The notes under the pieces were generated by a model. That model saw only the letters and a program-made list of their open reading frames with translations, was not told the origin of the DNA and did not search any database. Shown in pieces: positions 25,428 to 33,506 of a DNA stretch of 64,000 bases. The DNA is from an uncultured Sutterella sp. (GTDB lineage Bacteria; Pseudomonadota; Gammaproteobacteria; Burkholderiales; Burkholderiaceae_F). A program made the translations under genes and the position numbers. Within the stretch, counting starts at the first letter, position 1. Every line of letters begins with the position of its first letter. The DNA lies in assembly GCA_905197905.1 (NCBI GenBank), contig CAJKAP010000007.1, positions 68,739 through 132,738 of the forward strand, written 5' to 3'.

Positions 25428-26042
25428 TCACGCGCGAGTGCTTTTGGCCTTGGCCATAATCTGAGAGATGAGCAAATTCTTCTTTTGAACGTTCGTTTGG
25501 CTGATGGCTTCAAGGCGAGCTTGATCCGCTTGGCGAAGCCTTTCTAGACGGGCTTCGCGTGCCACGTAGTAGCCCTTGGCACGGTGTGCATCTTCAAGCG
25601 TCCACTCTCCGCCAGTTTCCACCATATCAATGCAGTCCATGGGGCAAGCAGGTAAGCAGAGTGCGCAACCCGTGCAGCGCTCTTCAATGACGCCATGCAA
25701 ATGTTTAGGGGCGCCAGCAATCGCATCCGTGGGGCAAACCTTAATACACCAACTGCACCCAATGCAGCGCGCAGCCACAATCTTCGCCACAGCAAAGGGC
25801 ATTTCTTGACCATACTCAGGGTCAAGCGGCAGGGGCTCAACTTTGAGGCATTCAGCGATACGTTGGATGCCTACTTGACCGCCTGGGGCGCAACGATTAA
25901 TGGGCATACCGTCTTTGACGATCGCCTCTGCGTAGGCCGCACAACCCTCTGTCCCACACTGGCGACATTGGGTTTGAGGAAGTAGGGCATCCACTTGCTC
26001 AATGAGTTGTTGCAAAGAACGGGGGTCTTCGTTGGTTTGCAT
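25428..26042 (-). CDS. rnfB: RnfB-like ferredoxin, soluble form
   Basis: A 204-residue iron-sulfur protein resembling RnfB/RsxB of the Rnf electron-transport complex. An N-terminal CRQCGTEGCAAYAEAI cluster motif (with a further Cys in NRCAPGG) is followed by two ferredoxin motifs, CIGCSWCIKVCP and CTGCALCLPACP. The N-terminal membrane helix of E. coli RnfB is absent, so it is probably soluble. No rnfA, C, D, G or E gene is present. It sits between fpr (26 bases upstream) and nth, so a role passing electrons from the reductase is plausible but inferred. Orphan RnfB genes next to nth are common in Burkholderiales. Confidence 0.85.
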   Translation of the reverse strand: MQTNEDPRSLQQLIEQVDALLPQTQCRQCGTEGCAAYAEAIVKDGMPINRCAPGGQVGIQRIAECLKVEPLPLDPEYGQEMPFAVAKIVAARCIGCSWCIKVCPTDAIAGAPKHLHGVIEERCTGCALCLPACPMDCIDMVETGGEWTLEDAHRAKGYYVAREARLERLRQADQARLEAISQTNVQKKNLLISQIMAKAKSTRA

Positions 26043-26068
26043 TAATGAGCTCCGTATTGAGAGTGCGT

Positions 26069-26797
26069 TTACCAGAGCGACTCAACTAAGAGTTGACCTG
26101 GGTTCCCAAAGCGAGGCGAAATTAAGCCACGCGCCTTGAGAAGGGCACGCATTTCTTTAATAAAGTCTGGGTTGCCGCAGAGCATCGTACGAGCAGACTC
26201 AGGAACGAGTTTGTGCCCAGCGAGCTCTTCAATCTTGCCAGATTCAATGAGCGTGGTGATACGACCTTCCAAGGCGGAAGGTTCACGCGTTGTCGTTGTC
26301 AAAATGCGCAACGTTTTATGGTTTGTTTGGATGGCGGCATCAGCCAAGGCATCCACTTCTTTCACACCACGCGCGGAAAGCGCCAAGATGACGTTATCCC
26401 ACTCGGAAATGGCATCTGGATCCTTTAAGAGCGACAAGAAGGGGGCAAGCCCTGCGCCAGTCGCAAAGAACCACATCGTGTCACCACCTGGAATACGAGA
26501 GGGGAGAAGGTTTCCTTCTGCTTCACCATCAAGAAGGACTTCGGCTCCCACCTCAAGCCCCGTTAACGTGGGCGAGAGCGTACCCCCTTCGACTCGCTTG
26601 ATCAAGAAGTCAAGGGTGGGTTCAATCGGGTTACTCGACATCGAGTAAGCACGGAAAACAGGTTCTCCCCCATTTAACGCGAGACCAATACGGGCAAACT
26701 GTCCAGCCTGGTAATTCCAGTGCTTTGGACGAGAGAAACGTAAGTGGAAGAGAGAATCAGTAAGCGCGTTTTTTTCAAGCAACTGAATGGTTTGCAT
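26069..26797 (-). CDS. fpr: ferredoxin-NADP reductase
   Basis: A 242-residue FAD/NADP(H) oxidoreductase of the bacterial Fpr family. The FAD-binding motif RAYSMSS and the NADP-binding FFATGAGLAPFLSLL are clear. The C-terminal VESLW tail ends in an aromatic residue that typically stacks on the flavin. It shuttles electrons between NADPH and ferredoxin or flavodoxin. It heads the fpr-rnfB-nth operon, and fdxA lies just upstream as a separate unit. Confidence 0.92.
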   Translation of the reverse strand: MQTIQLLEKNALTDSLFHLRFSRPKHWNYQAGQFARIGLALNGGEPVFRAYSMSSNPIEPTLDFLIKRVEGGTLSPTLTGLEVGAEVLLDGEAEGNLLPSRIPGGDTMWFFATGAGLAPFLSLLKDPDAISEWDNVILALSARGVKEVDALADAAIQTNHKTLRILTTTTREPSALEGRITTLIESGKIEELAGHKLVPESARTMLCGNPDFIKEMRALLKARGLISPRFGNPGQLLVESLW

Positions 26798-26830
26798 TTA
26801 ACGCTACCTCCTAGCGATATAACTGTGAAA

Positions 26831-26864
26831 CGGGATCGCCAAACGACAGGTATCGGCGATCCCG
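26831..26864 (-). terminator. stem-loop after fdxA, probable terminator
   Basis: CGGGATCGCC (26831-26840) pairs perfectly with GGCGATCCCG (26855-26864). On the minus strand only TTT follows closely, so termination may be partial. Confidence 0.55.
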
Positions 26865-26927
26865 ACTGATCATGCTCTCATCGTCCACTCTTGGGGTTTA
26901 GAGGGAGGTGAAAGAGGAAAAAAATTG

Positions 26928-27251
26928 TTAGCGCTTCAAGTAGGTAATCTTACCCACGACGCCACGCCACTCATCGGCATCATCCGGAGCGGGTTTACGA
27001 CGCGTAATAGAAGGCCATTCTTTTGCCAATTCGGCGTTCAATTCGATGAATTCTTCTTGTCCTTCTGGCACGTCTTCTTCAGCAAAAATAGCTGCTTCAG
27101 GGCATTCAGGAATACACACGGCGCAGTCAATGCATTCGTCCGGATCGATCACGAGGAAATTAGGACCTTCACGGAAACAATCGACCGGGCAGACATCAAC
27201 ACAATCGGTGCGTTTGCAATTAATACAGGCTTCACAAACCACATGAGCCAT
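26928..27251 (-). CDS. fdxA: 7Fe ferredoxin FdxA
   Basis: A 107-residue ferredoxin with a [3Fe-4S]/[4Fe-4S] arrangement. The N-terminal motif CINCKRTDCVDVCPVDCF and second cluster motif CIDCAVCIPECP match the FdxA family common in proteobacteria. The C-terminal 45 residues are the usual extension. It is a cytosolic electron carrier and a likely partner of the Fpr encoded next to it. It is divergent from dinB across a 157-base gap. Confidence 0.95.
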   Translation of the reverse strand: MAHVVCEACINCKRTDCVDVCPVDCFREGPNFLVIDPDECIDCAVCIPECPEAAIFAEEDVPEGQEEFIELNAELAKEWPSITRRKPAPDDADEWRGVVGKITYLKR

Positions 27252-27375
27252 TGTAGAGTCTCCAGTTTTTCTGATAAAAATTATTATGAAAGCAAGTCAC
27301 ACTCACTTGAGTAAGACATGCATTTTAGTACCATTTTGAAATTTTTCATAGACTTAGTGCTAAAGAGATGATCAA

Positions 27376-27405
27376 GATCCTTCACATGGACCATAAAAAA
27401 GGATC
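27376..27405 (+). promoter_or_regulatory. hairpin that can mask the dinB ribosome-binding site
   Basis: GATCCTT (27376-27382) pairs perfectly with AAGGATC (27399-27405), and the AAGGA of the second arm is the SD of dinB (ATG at 27409). Translational control is inferred. Confidence 0.45.
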
Positions 27406-27408
27406 ATA

Positions 27409-28617
27409 ATGTGTACCATGGAACCGCAAAAAGATCTTTTTTTTGGCTTAACTAATTCCTCTGAGAAGCCCATCGAAAAAGAAGAAGGTCCCATTGAAGT
27501 GACGGATGCTCCCGAACCCAGTTATGGGTTAGTGAGAAATACGTCTCGCCGTATCGTGCATGTGGACCTAGATTCGTTTTATGCCTCGGTTGAACAACGA
27601 GACAATCCGGCTCTTCGAGGACGTCCCATTGCGGTTGGTAACGCAGATGGGCGTGGGGTCGTTGCGACCGCAAGTTATGAGGCACGCCGCTACGGGGTGC
27701 ACTCAGCGATGCCAAGCTGCCAAGCAAAGCGCTTGTGCCCAGAGATTATTTTTGTGCCAGCGCGCTTTCCTGTCTATAAAGAAACCTCGGCCGCCATTCA
27801 TGAAATTTTCCACCGCTACAGTGACCTCGTTGAGGGCATTAGCTTAGACGAAGCGTTTCTCGATGTGACGCTCAATAAAAAAGGGATTGAACTGGGACTT
27901 GAAGTCGCCAAAGCGATTAAGGCTGATATTCGTAAAGAGCTCAACCTAGTGGCGAGCGCTGGCGTTTCCTACTGCAAGTTTTTAGCCAAGATTGCCTCTG
28001 ATTACCGTAAGCCCGATGGGCTTTGCGTCATTCACCCTGATAAGGCGCAAGAGTTTATTGATCGGCTCGATGTTGCTGACATCTGGGGCGTGGGTCCTGT
28101 GAGCGCTGAGCGCCTCTATAAACGTGGCATTCACACGGGGCTTGACCTTCGTCGAGTGCCGCTCCCGCGTCTTATCGAACTCTTTGGTGAGCATGGCACA
28201 TCGCTTTACCAATACGCACGCGGGATTGATGACCGCCCAGTAATGCCCTATCGAGAAAGAAAGAGTGTTTCGTGCGAAGAAACCGTTGAAGTCGATTTGG
28301 TCACGCAGGAAGAAATTAGCACGCTTCTCGTTCGTGTTGCGGAAGATCTTTCGCGCCGCATGATGAGAAGTGCGTTTGTGGGAAAAACCTTGACGCTAAA
28401 GCTGCGCCACGCGGACTTTTCCACCGTGAGCCGCGCGATGAGTGCGCCACGTCCTTACGATGCCACAGTGGAAAGACTGATTGAAGATGGGTTGAAACTC
28501 TGGCGGATGATGAAGATTCCACCCAAGGGGATTCGTCTTTTGGGGCTTCGCGTCGCGAGCCCCGTCGTTGACGATAACCTCACTCCAATGCTCTGGAGTG
28601 AGGAGGAGTTGCTCTAG
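27409..28617 (+). CDS. dinB: DNA polymerase IV, Y-family translesion polymerase
   Basis: A 402-residue Y-family polymerase. The catalytic motifs are VDLDSFYASVE near residue 50 and SLDEAFLDVT, both intact; the fingers, thumb (GVGPVSAERL) and little-finger domains follow. About 45 extra residues precede the usual N-terminus. The start at 27409 is supported by an AAGGA SD, though that site can be locked in a hairpin. A second ATG at 27418 is possible. No LexA-type box is recognisable upstream. The 3' end contains a perfect CCTCACTCC/GGAGTGAGG repeat close to the convergent neighbour. Confidence 0.95.
   Translation: MCTMEPQKDLFFGLTNSSEKPIEKEEGPIEVTDAPEPSYGLVRNTSRRIVHVDLDSFYASVEQRDNPALRGRPIAVGNADGRGVVATASYEARRYGVHSAMPSCQAKRLCPEIIFVPARFPVYKETSAAIHEIFHRYSDLVEGISLDEAFLDVTLNKKGIELGLEVAKAIKADIRKELNLVASAGVSYCKFLAKIASDYRKPDGLCVIHPDKAQEFIDRLDVADIWGVGPVSAERLYKRGIHTGLDLRRVPLPRLIELFGEHGTSLYQYARGIDDRPVMPYRERKSVSCEETVEVDLVTQEEISTLLVRVAEDLSRRMMRSAFVGKTLTLKLRHADFSTVSRAMSAPRPYDATVERLIEDGLKLWRMMKIPPKGIRLLGLRVASPVVDDNLTPMLWSEEELL
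28578..28603. terminator. inverted repeat at the 3' end of dinB
   Basis: CCTCACTCC (28578-28586) and GGAGTGAGG (28595-28603) lie inside the last dinB codons. The next gene ends 5 bases past the dinB stop on the other strand, so this may serve both. No T-tract is present. Confidence 0.35.
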
Positions 28618-28622
28618 TCGGT

Positions 28623-29390
28623 TTATTCGGCGTGCGTGATGCCGCCTTTGGCGCCGTAAATATCGGAATACATGGGCCAAATCATGGCGTAGCCCACGCC
28701 CGTAATGACAGCGACATAAATCGGGGCCAAATAGCCAAAGAAGCTTCCTAATCCTAAGAGCGTAAAGCTCGTATAGAAAAAGACCAAAATCAGCATCCCT
28801 AGACCCAGGTAACAAGCCCCTGCGCAAAGGCAGGCTCTCCACTGAAGGATAATTCCTAAGAAAGAAGAAAAGATGCTTTTACCTAACTTTTGTCCAGCGT
28901 CAGCCTGCAAAAGGGGCGAGAAAAGGGTGAGCGTCACGACAATGAGATAAATCACCATTGAGACGCTAAAGGCATCCCAAGGCATCTGAAAGTCGGGGAT
29001 CTGCGCCGTTTCTTCAGCTTCCAAAATCTTGAACGCATCTTGCCCAAAGTAAAAGAAAATCCAAATCGCAAACTGCAAGCCTGCTGCATAAACGAGCCCC
29101 AAGGTCATCAGGGAGCTGCGGAGCTTCGGCTTACGAAAGAGCGAGAAGAAAAGATCGTACGTGGGGAGTCGTCCTTCGAGCGCTTGCTTCGTAGCATAAA
29201 CGAGAAGCAACGTGCCAAAGGGCATCCAAATGCCCGCCAAAATGCCACCCACGAGCGGAACGCTGGAGAGCAGCACACTGATCAAAACGTAGAACATCAC
29301 CATACCGAGGTAGGTGAGGGGATAGCGACGAATAACAACAAGGGCCGCCAGAAACCAGGAGAGCCCTTGTTTAAATGGAAGTGGTTGCAC
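28623..29390 (-). CDS. integral membrane protein, BPSS1780-like
   Basis: A 255-residue protein with about six hydrophobic segments, starting in the WFLAALVVIRR region and ending near YGAKGGITHAE. The pattern and the position beside polA resemble the BPSS1780 family of uncharacterised betaproteobacterial membrane proteins. No catalytic or transport motif is evident. It lies 5 bases after the upstream gene on the same strand (29396), so the two are probably cotranscribed. Function unknown; the family name is from pattern and context. Confidence 0.8.
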   Translation of the reverse strand: MQPLPFKQGLSWFLAALVVIRRYPLTYLGMVMFYVLISVLLSSVPLVGGILAGIWMPFGTLLLVYATKQALEGRLPTYDLFFSLFRKPKLRSSLMTLGLVYAAGLQFAIWIFFYFGQDAFKILEAEETAQIPDFQMPWDAFSVSMVIYLIVVTLTLFSPLLQADAGQKLGKSIFSSFLGIILQWRACLCAGACYLGLGMLILVFFYTSFTLLGLGSFFGYLAPIYVAVITGVGYAMIWPMYSDIYGAKGGITHAE

Positions 29391-29395
29391 GAGAG

Positions 29396-29806
29396 TTAGA
29401 ACCCAAATTTCAAAAGTTTGGTGGTACCTAAGGTGCCCTGAGAGTTGCTACCAGGCGTAGAGTCAATCGGGCGTTCTGCCTGATTTTCCATGGTGTAAGG
29501 AATGTGCGTGGAGCCAGGCGTCACAACATACTCGGTGACGCGATTATCCTGGTCGCGCACGGCTTCAATCGTAGTTTCCTTACGGTTGTTGCGAGGCGTT
29601 TCGACACCTTTATCGCGGTCAGTCTGCGCTTTGGCCATATCTTTAGCCGTGGGAGCCAGAGCTTCCGCTTCTTTTTTGGCTTCAGCCTTAGCCTGTGCTT
29701 CAATCTGGGCTTGAGTCGGCGCCTTAGCAGCCATAGCAGGACTCATCACCAATGTGCTAGCGAGCAGTGCGCTCGCCGAGAGAGCAAAGAGACGAATCTT
29801 ATTCAT
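29396..29806 (-). CDS. exported DUF2782-like protein
   Basis: A 136-residue protein with a cleavable signal peptide (MNKIRLFALSASALL to AMAA), a charged Ala/Lys/Glu linker, and a C-terminal part. That part, TTIEAVRDQDNRVTEYVVTPG, is reminiscent of DUF2782. The ATG at 29806 has AAAAGG nine bases upstream; an ATG at 29815 would abut the SD and is less likely. It sits between the membrane protein gene and divergent polA, a Burkholderiales arrangement. Function unknown. Confidence 0.78.
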   Translation of the reverse strand: MNKIRLFALSASALLASTLVMSPAMAAKAPTQAQIEAQAKAEAKKEAEALAPTAKDMAKAQTDRDKGVETPRNNRKETTIEAVRDQDNRVTEYVVTPGSTHIPYTMENQAERPIDSTPGSNSQGTLGTTKLLKFGF

Positions 29807-29999
29807 TTTTCTCATCCTTTTAATGGGGGAATCGGGCAGGCGGGAATCCCACCGCGCCTTATGTTACTTTTCATTTTGCCACGAGACCCGCCAAAAAGTG
29901 TAAAAAATACGCATTTGTTGCGGTTTTTTACCTCACGTCAGACGGCTCTTCTGTGAAGTTGCTAAGATTAAAAGAATTCACCTTTTTAGCTGGAATACC

Positions 30000-32813
30000 A
30001 TGTCAAACACTGTACTTCTCATCGACGGATCGAATTACCTTTTTCGCGCCTTCCACGGATTACCCGATTTACGTACCAGTCAGCAAGAACCGACTGGCGC
30101 GATGCGTGGCTTTTTTGGCATGCTCGGCAAAGTCTGGAATCTGGCAAAACCAGACCGCGCTGTGATCGTTTTTGACGCTCCGGGAAAGAATTTCCGCCAC
30201 GAAAAGTATCCTGACTACAAAGCAAACCGCCCACCGATGCCAGACGATTTGCGCGTACAGATTGAACCGCTTCTTGCCATCCTCAAAGACTTAGGCTGGC
30301 CGCTTGTATCGGTTAAAGGCGTTGAAGCTGATGACGTGATCGCCACGCTCGCGGAAAAAGCGCGCGCTCAAGGGATGAAAATCGTCATTGCAACGGGCGA
30401 CAAAGACATGGCGCAGTTGGTGGACGAGGATATTCGTTTGTTGAACACGATGAATATCAAGTTCTACGACAAGGAAGGGGTGAAAGAAAAGTACGGCGTT
30501 TATCCAGATCGCATCATCGACTACTTGGCCTTGATGGGTGACAAGGTCGATAACGTCCCGGGGATTGAAAAGTGTGGTCCTAAGACCGCTGCCAAGTGGA
30601 TTGATCTTTACGGGGACTTGGACGGCGTAAAAACGCACGCTGATGAAGTCAAAGGCAAAGTCGGGGAATACCTTCGTGAAGGCCTTCCCTTCTTAGACAA
30701 AGCGCGTGAACTCGTTACGATTAAGCGCGACTGTGAGTTGCCTGAAGAGTGGAGCGATCCCGCGAAACTCAACTTAGTGCCTGCCAACCGCGAAAAAGTG
30801 ACGGCTTTTTGCCAGCGCTGGGAAATGTCGATTTCGACCATTTTGCACGCCGCTCCTGTTGGCGTCTCGGCAACGCCAGCTTCCGCCGCTGAAGAGGGCC
30901 CCGCTCAGGGAAGTCTCTTTGACGCGCCAGCAGAAACGACTTCTCACCACGAAGGGGAAGTCACTAAACGCAAAGCCGTGGTGATGCCTACGGAAGTGGC
31001 CAAGGATGAACTCATTATTGCCCCTGACGAGATTCCTTTTACGAAAGTGGATTCTCCCATTGCGCTTCAGACGCTGGTCGAAGCGCTAGAAGAGAAGCGC
31101 ACGTTACCCGTGGGCTTACAGCTTGCCTTTACGGGTGAAGCACGTCACGCAAAGATCGAAGGCCTTGTGGTCGCGCTCTCCGCAAAAGATATTTATGTCT
31201 ACCATGAACGCTTGGGATTCTCTAGTAAAGAAGTGCTCGACGCGCTCGCCCCTTGGTTGAGCGCCGATACCCCGAAAGTCGCGCACGATGCGAAAACGAT
31301 TCGTCATGCCTTGCGCTCGCAAGGGATTGAACCAGGCGGCCGTTGGGACGACACGATGCTGATGAGCTATGTGCTTGAAGCGCATTTGAAGCACGAATTG
31401 CCTGCGCTTTCTCGTCGCTACTTAAAGCGCCAGATTCCGCTTGTGGAAGAAGTGCTTGGGAAGGGTGCCAAGGCGATTACGCCCGCTGAAGCCGATGTGG
31501 ACCAACTCGAAAAATGGCTCGCTGAAGAAGGCGCGGCGATTCGCGCGCTTTCTTCAACGCTCTACGCGCACCTCGCCGTGGACGAAAAACTCAAAGGAAT
31601 CTACGAGCGCATTGAACGTCCACTCTTGATCGTCTTGGACAAGATGGAAACGAATGGCGTAGCAATCGACAGCTTTAAGTTTGCGCAGGAATCGGATGAC
31701 TTAACGCAACGCTTGAAGTCGCTTGAAGAAGATGCCTATCGCTTAGCAGGGAAGTCCTTTAATTTGTCGAGCCCCAAGCAGTTGGGCACGATTCTCTTTA
31801 CGGACTTAAAGCTTCCCGTCATTAAGAAGACGGCAACAGGGTCGCCCTCGACCGATGAAGAAGTCTTGAACGAATTGGCGCTTGACTACCCGCTCCCGAA
31901 GGTGATTTTGGAATATCGCATGATTGCGAAACTCTTGAGCACCTATATCGACAAGCTCCCGAAGATGCTCGATGCTAAAGACGGGCGTCTACACACCACC
32001 TTTGGTCAGGCCACGGCTGTGACGGGGCGCTTAGCGAGTTCGGAACCCAATTTGCAGAACATCCCAGTGCGCACCCCCGAAGGGCGTCGCGTGCGTGAGG
32101 GGTTTGTCGCCAAAGAAGGTTGCCAGATTTTGTCGGCCGACTACTCTCAGATTGAATTGCGCATCATGGCGCACCTCTCGGGCGACGAAGGGCTACTTAA
32201 AGCCTTCTCGCAGGGGCGCGACGTGCATAAGACGACCGCCGCGAGCGTCTTTAATAAGACTGTGGACGAGGTCACCGCTGACGAACGTCGTATGGCGAAG
32301 GTGATTAACTTTGGCCTTATTTACGGCATGAGCCCTTTTGGCCTTGCGCAGAACTTAGGAATTGACCGTAAAGTGGCCGAAAAATACGTGCAAGACTACT
32401 TTGCTCGCTATCCAGGCGTGAAGCGCTATATGGAAGAAAAGCGCGCAGAGTGCCATGAAAATGGCTTTGTTGAAACGGAATTTGGTCGTCGCTTGTGGAT
32501 TCCCGATATCAACGCTTCGCGTAAGCCCGTGCAAGCCGCTGCCGAGCGTGCTGCAATTAACGCCCCGATGCAGGGGACGGCGGCAGACTTGATTAAGCTC
32601 GCGATGATTGCCGTGGAAAACTTCTTAGAAGAGGGAGGCTACGAAGCAAAACTCATTCTTCAAGTGCACGACGAATTGATTCTCGAAGTGCCAGAAAAAG
32701 AAGTGAAAGAGTTGAAAGACGCCGTGCCACGCTTAATGGCTGAAGTCGCTTCCTTGAAAGTGCCACTCATCGCTGAAGTGGGGGTGGGGGCTAGCTGGGA
32801 AGAAGCTCACTAA
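30000..32813 (+). CDS. polA: DNA polymerase I with degenerate proofreading domain
   Basis: A 937-residue family A polymerase for Okazaki-fragment processing and repair. The 5'-3' exonuclease domain (1 to about 290) has intact Asp-rich motifs such as LMGDKVDNVPG. The polymerase domain has D714 in DYSQIELR, RRMAKVINFGLIYG, and D891 in VHDE. The middle 3'-5' exonuclease domain lacks its metal ligands. The usual DTE becomes PVGLQLAF (370-377), the KYD Asp becomes Ile434, and the third-motif Asp is gone; only the Asp in WDDTML remains. Proofreading is therefore probably lost. It has a single-gene unit with a strong terminator. Confidence 0.97.
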   Translation: MSNTVLLIDGSNYLFRAFHGLPDLRTSQQEPTGAMRGFFGMLGKVWNLAKPDRAVIVFDAPGKNFRHEKYPDYKANRPPMPDDLRVQIEPLLAILKDLGWPLVSVKGVEADDVIATLAEKARAQGMKIVIATGDKDMAQLVDEDIRLLNTMNIKFYDKEGVKEKYGVYPDRIIDYLALMGDKVDNVPGIEKCGPKTAAKWIDLYGDLDGVKTHADEVKGKVGEYLREGLPFLDKARELVTIKRDCELPEEWSDPAKLNLVPANREKVTAFCQRWEMSISTILHAAPVGVSATPASAAEEGPAQGSLFDAPAETTSHHEGEVTKRKAVVMPTEVAKDELIIAPDEIPFTKVDSPIALQTLVEALEEKRTLPVGLQLAFTGEARHAKIEGLVVALSAKDIYVYHERLGFSSKEVLDALAPWLSADTPKVAHDAKTIRHALRSQGIEPGGRWDDTMLMSYVLEAHLKHELPALSRRYLKRQIPLVEEVLGKGAKAITPAEADVDQLEKWLAEEGAAIRALSSTLYAHLAVDEKLKGIYERIERPLLIVLDKMETNGVAIDSFKFAQESDDLTQRLKSLEEDAYRLAGKSFNLSSPKQLGTILFTDLKLPVIKKTATGSPSTDEEVLNELALDYPLPKVILEYRMIAKLLSTYIDKLPKMLDAKDGRLHTTFGQATAVTGRLASSEPNLQNIPVRTPEGRRVREGFVAKEGCQILSADYSQIELRIMAHLSGDEGLLKAFSQGRDVHKTTAASVFNKTVDEVTADERRMAKVINFGLIYGMSPFGLAQNLGIDRKVAEKYVQDYFARYPGVKRYMEEKRAECHENGFVETEFGRRLWIPDINASRKPVQAAAERAAINAPMQGTAADLIKLAMIAVENFLEEGGYEAKLILQVHDELILEVPEKEVKELKDAVPRLMAEVASLKVPLIAEVGVGASWEEAH

Positions 32814-32828
32814 AAAGCTATAGAGAGA

Positions 32829-32867
32829 AAAACCGCCTGAACGACAATTGAGCGTTCAGGCGGTTTT
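32829..32867. terminator. bidirectional terminator between polA and the META-domain gene
   Basis: AAAACCGCCTGAACG (32829-32843) pairs perfectly over 15 bp with CGTTCAGGCGGTTTT (32853-32867). T-runs on both strands serve the two convergent genes. Confidence 0.92.
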
Positions 32868-32890
32868 CTATATAAGCGAAGCAAAAAATC

Positions 32891-33310
32891 TTAGAGGCAG
32901 GAGCCCGGCTTCATCGGCACTAAGGTCATTAACTTCTTGCCTTCAGCGTCGAAGAAAACGACGGATTCGCCTTCTGCTTTCACGGTCTTGGCAGCCTTCA
33001 AATTCGAGACAAAGCTGTTTTCCACCTTCATCAAAGCAGGACCACAAGCGCGCTTGGTCATCCCCATCTGGGAGAAGTCGACCTTGTCGCCATCTTGCGT
33101 CACTTTACCCGTGATGCTATTGCAGGCAGTGTTGCCCGAGAGTTCCCCCTTGTCGCTAATTTCAAGCTCAGGGGGAAGTTCACAGTCTTCGCTGATCACT
33201 TCAGCCCACATCAAAGAGCGACCCGCCAATTGCGGGGCCTGTGCATACGCCTGAGTGCTCAAGGCGACTAACGAGGTGAGCAGAGCGGCGGCCAATGTCT
33301 TTACTGACAT
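32891..33310 (-). CDS. exported META (HslJ-like) domain protein
   Basis: A 139-residue protein with signal peptide MSVKTLAAALLTSLVAL ending in TQAYA, then a META domain. The signature is LSGNTACNSITGKV plus MTKRACGPAL, as in HslJ-like heat-inducible envelope proteins. The start at 33310 is chosen for the SD-like GGAGA and the signal peptide; upstream Met codons would add an unlikely 19-residue extension. It is probably periplasmic. The family has no firmly known enzymatic activity. It stands alone. Confidence 0.85.
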   Translation of the reverse strand: MSVKTLAAALLTSLVALSTQAYAQAPQLAGRSLMWAEVISEDCELPPELEISDKGELSGNTACNSITGKVTQDGDKVDFSQMGMTKRACGPALMKVENSFVSNLKAAKTVKAEGESVVFFDAEGKKLMTLVPMKPGSCL

Positions 33311-33445
33311 AGAAAATCTCCGAAATTTAGAGAGTAAATGAAGTTTGGTTGAGTGTGAGTATAGCAATTTAAGTTTGCACTACCTTAAAGCGAAGGACTC
33401 CTTGCAACATTCTCTCACTACTGAAACAAGCGCAAAAAGCCAATG

Positions 33446-33480
33446 AAAAACCTCGCGAGCATTGCTACCCGCGAGGTTTT
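33446..33480 (-). terminator. rho-independent terminator of the symporter gene
   Basis: AAAACCTCGCG pairs perfectly with CGCGAGGTTTT. The minus-strand stem is followed by TTTTTC. Confidence 0.9.
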
Positions 33481-33506
33481 GAGGTTGAGAGTCTAAACGC
33501 TATGGG

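Noticed and set aside
27252..27408. LexA box upstream of dinB
   Set aside because: No CTGT-N8-ACAG-like sequence is present.
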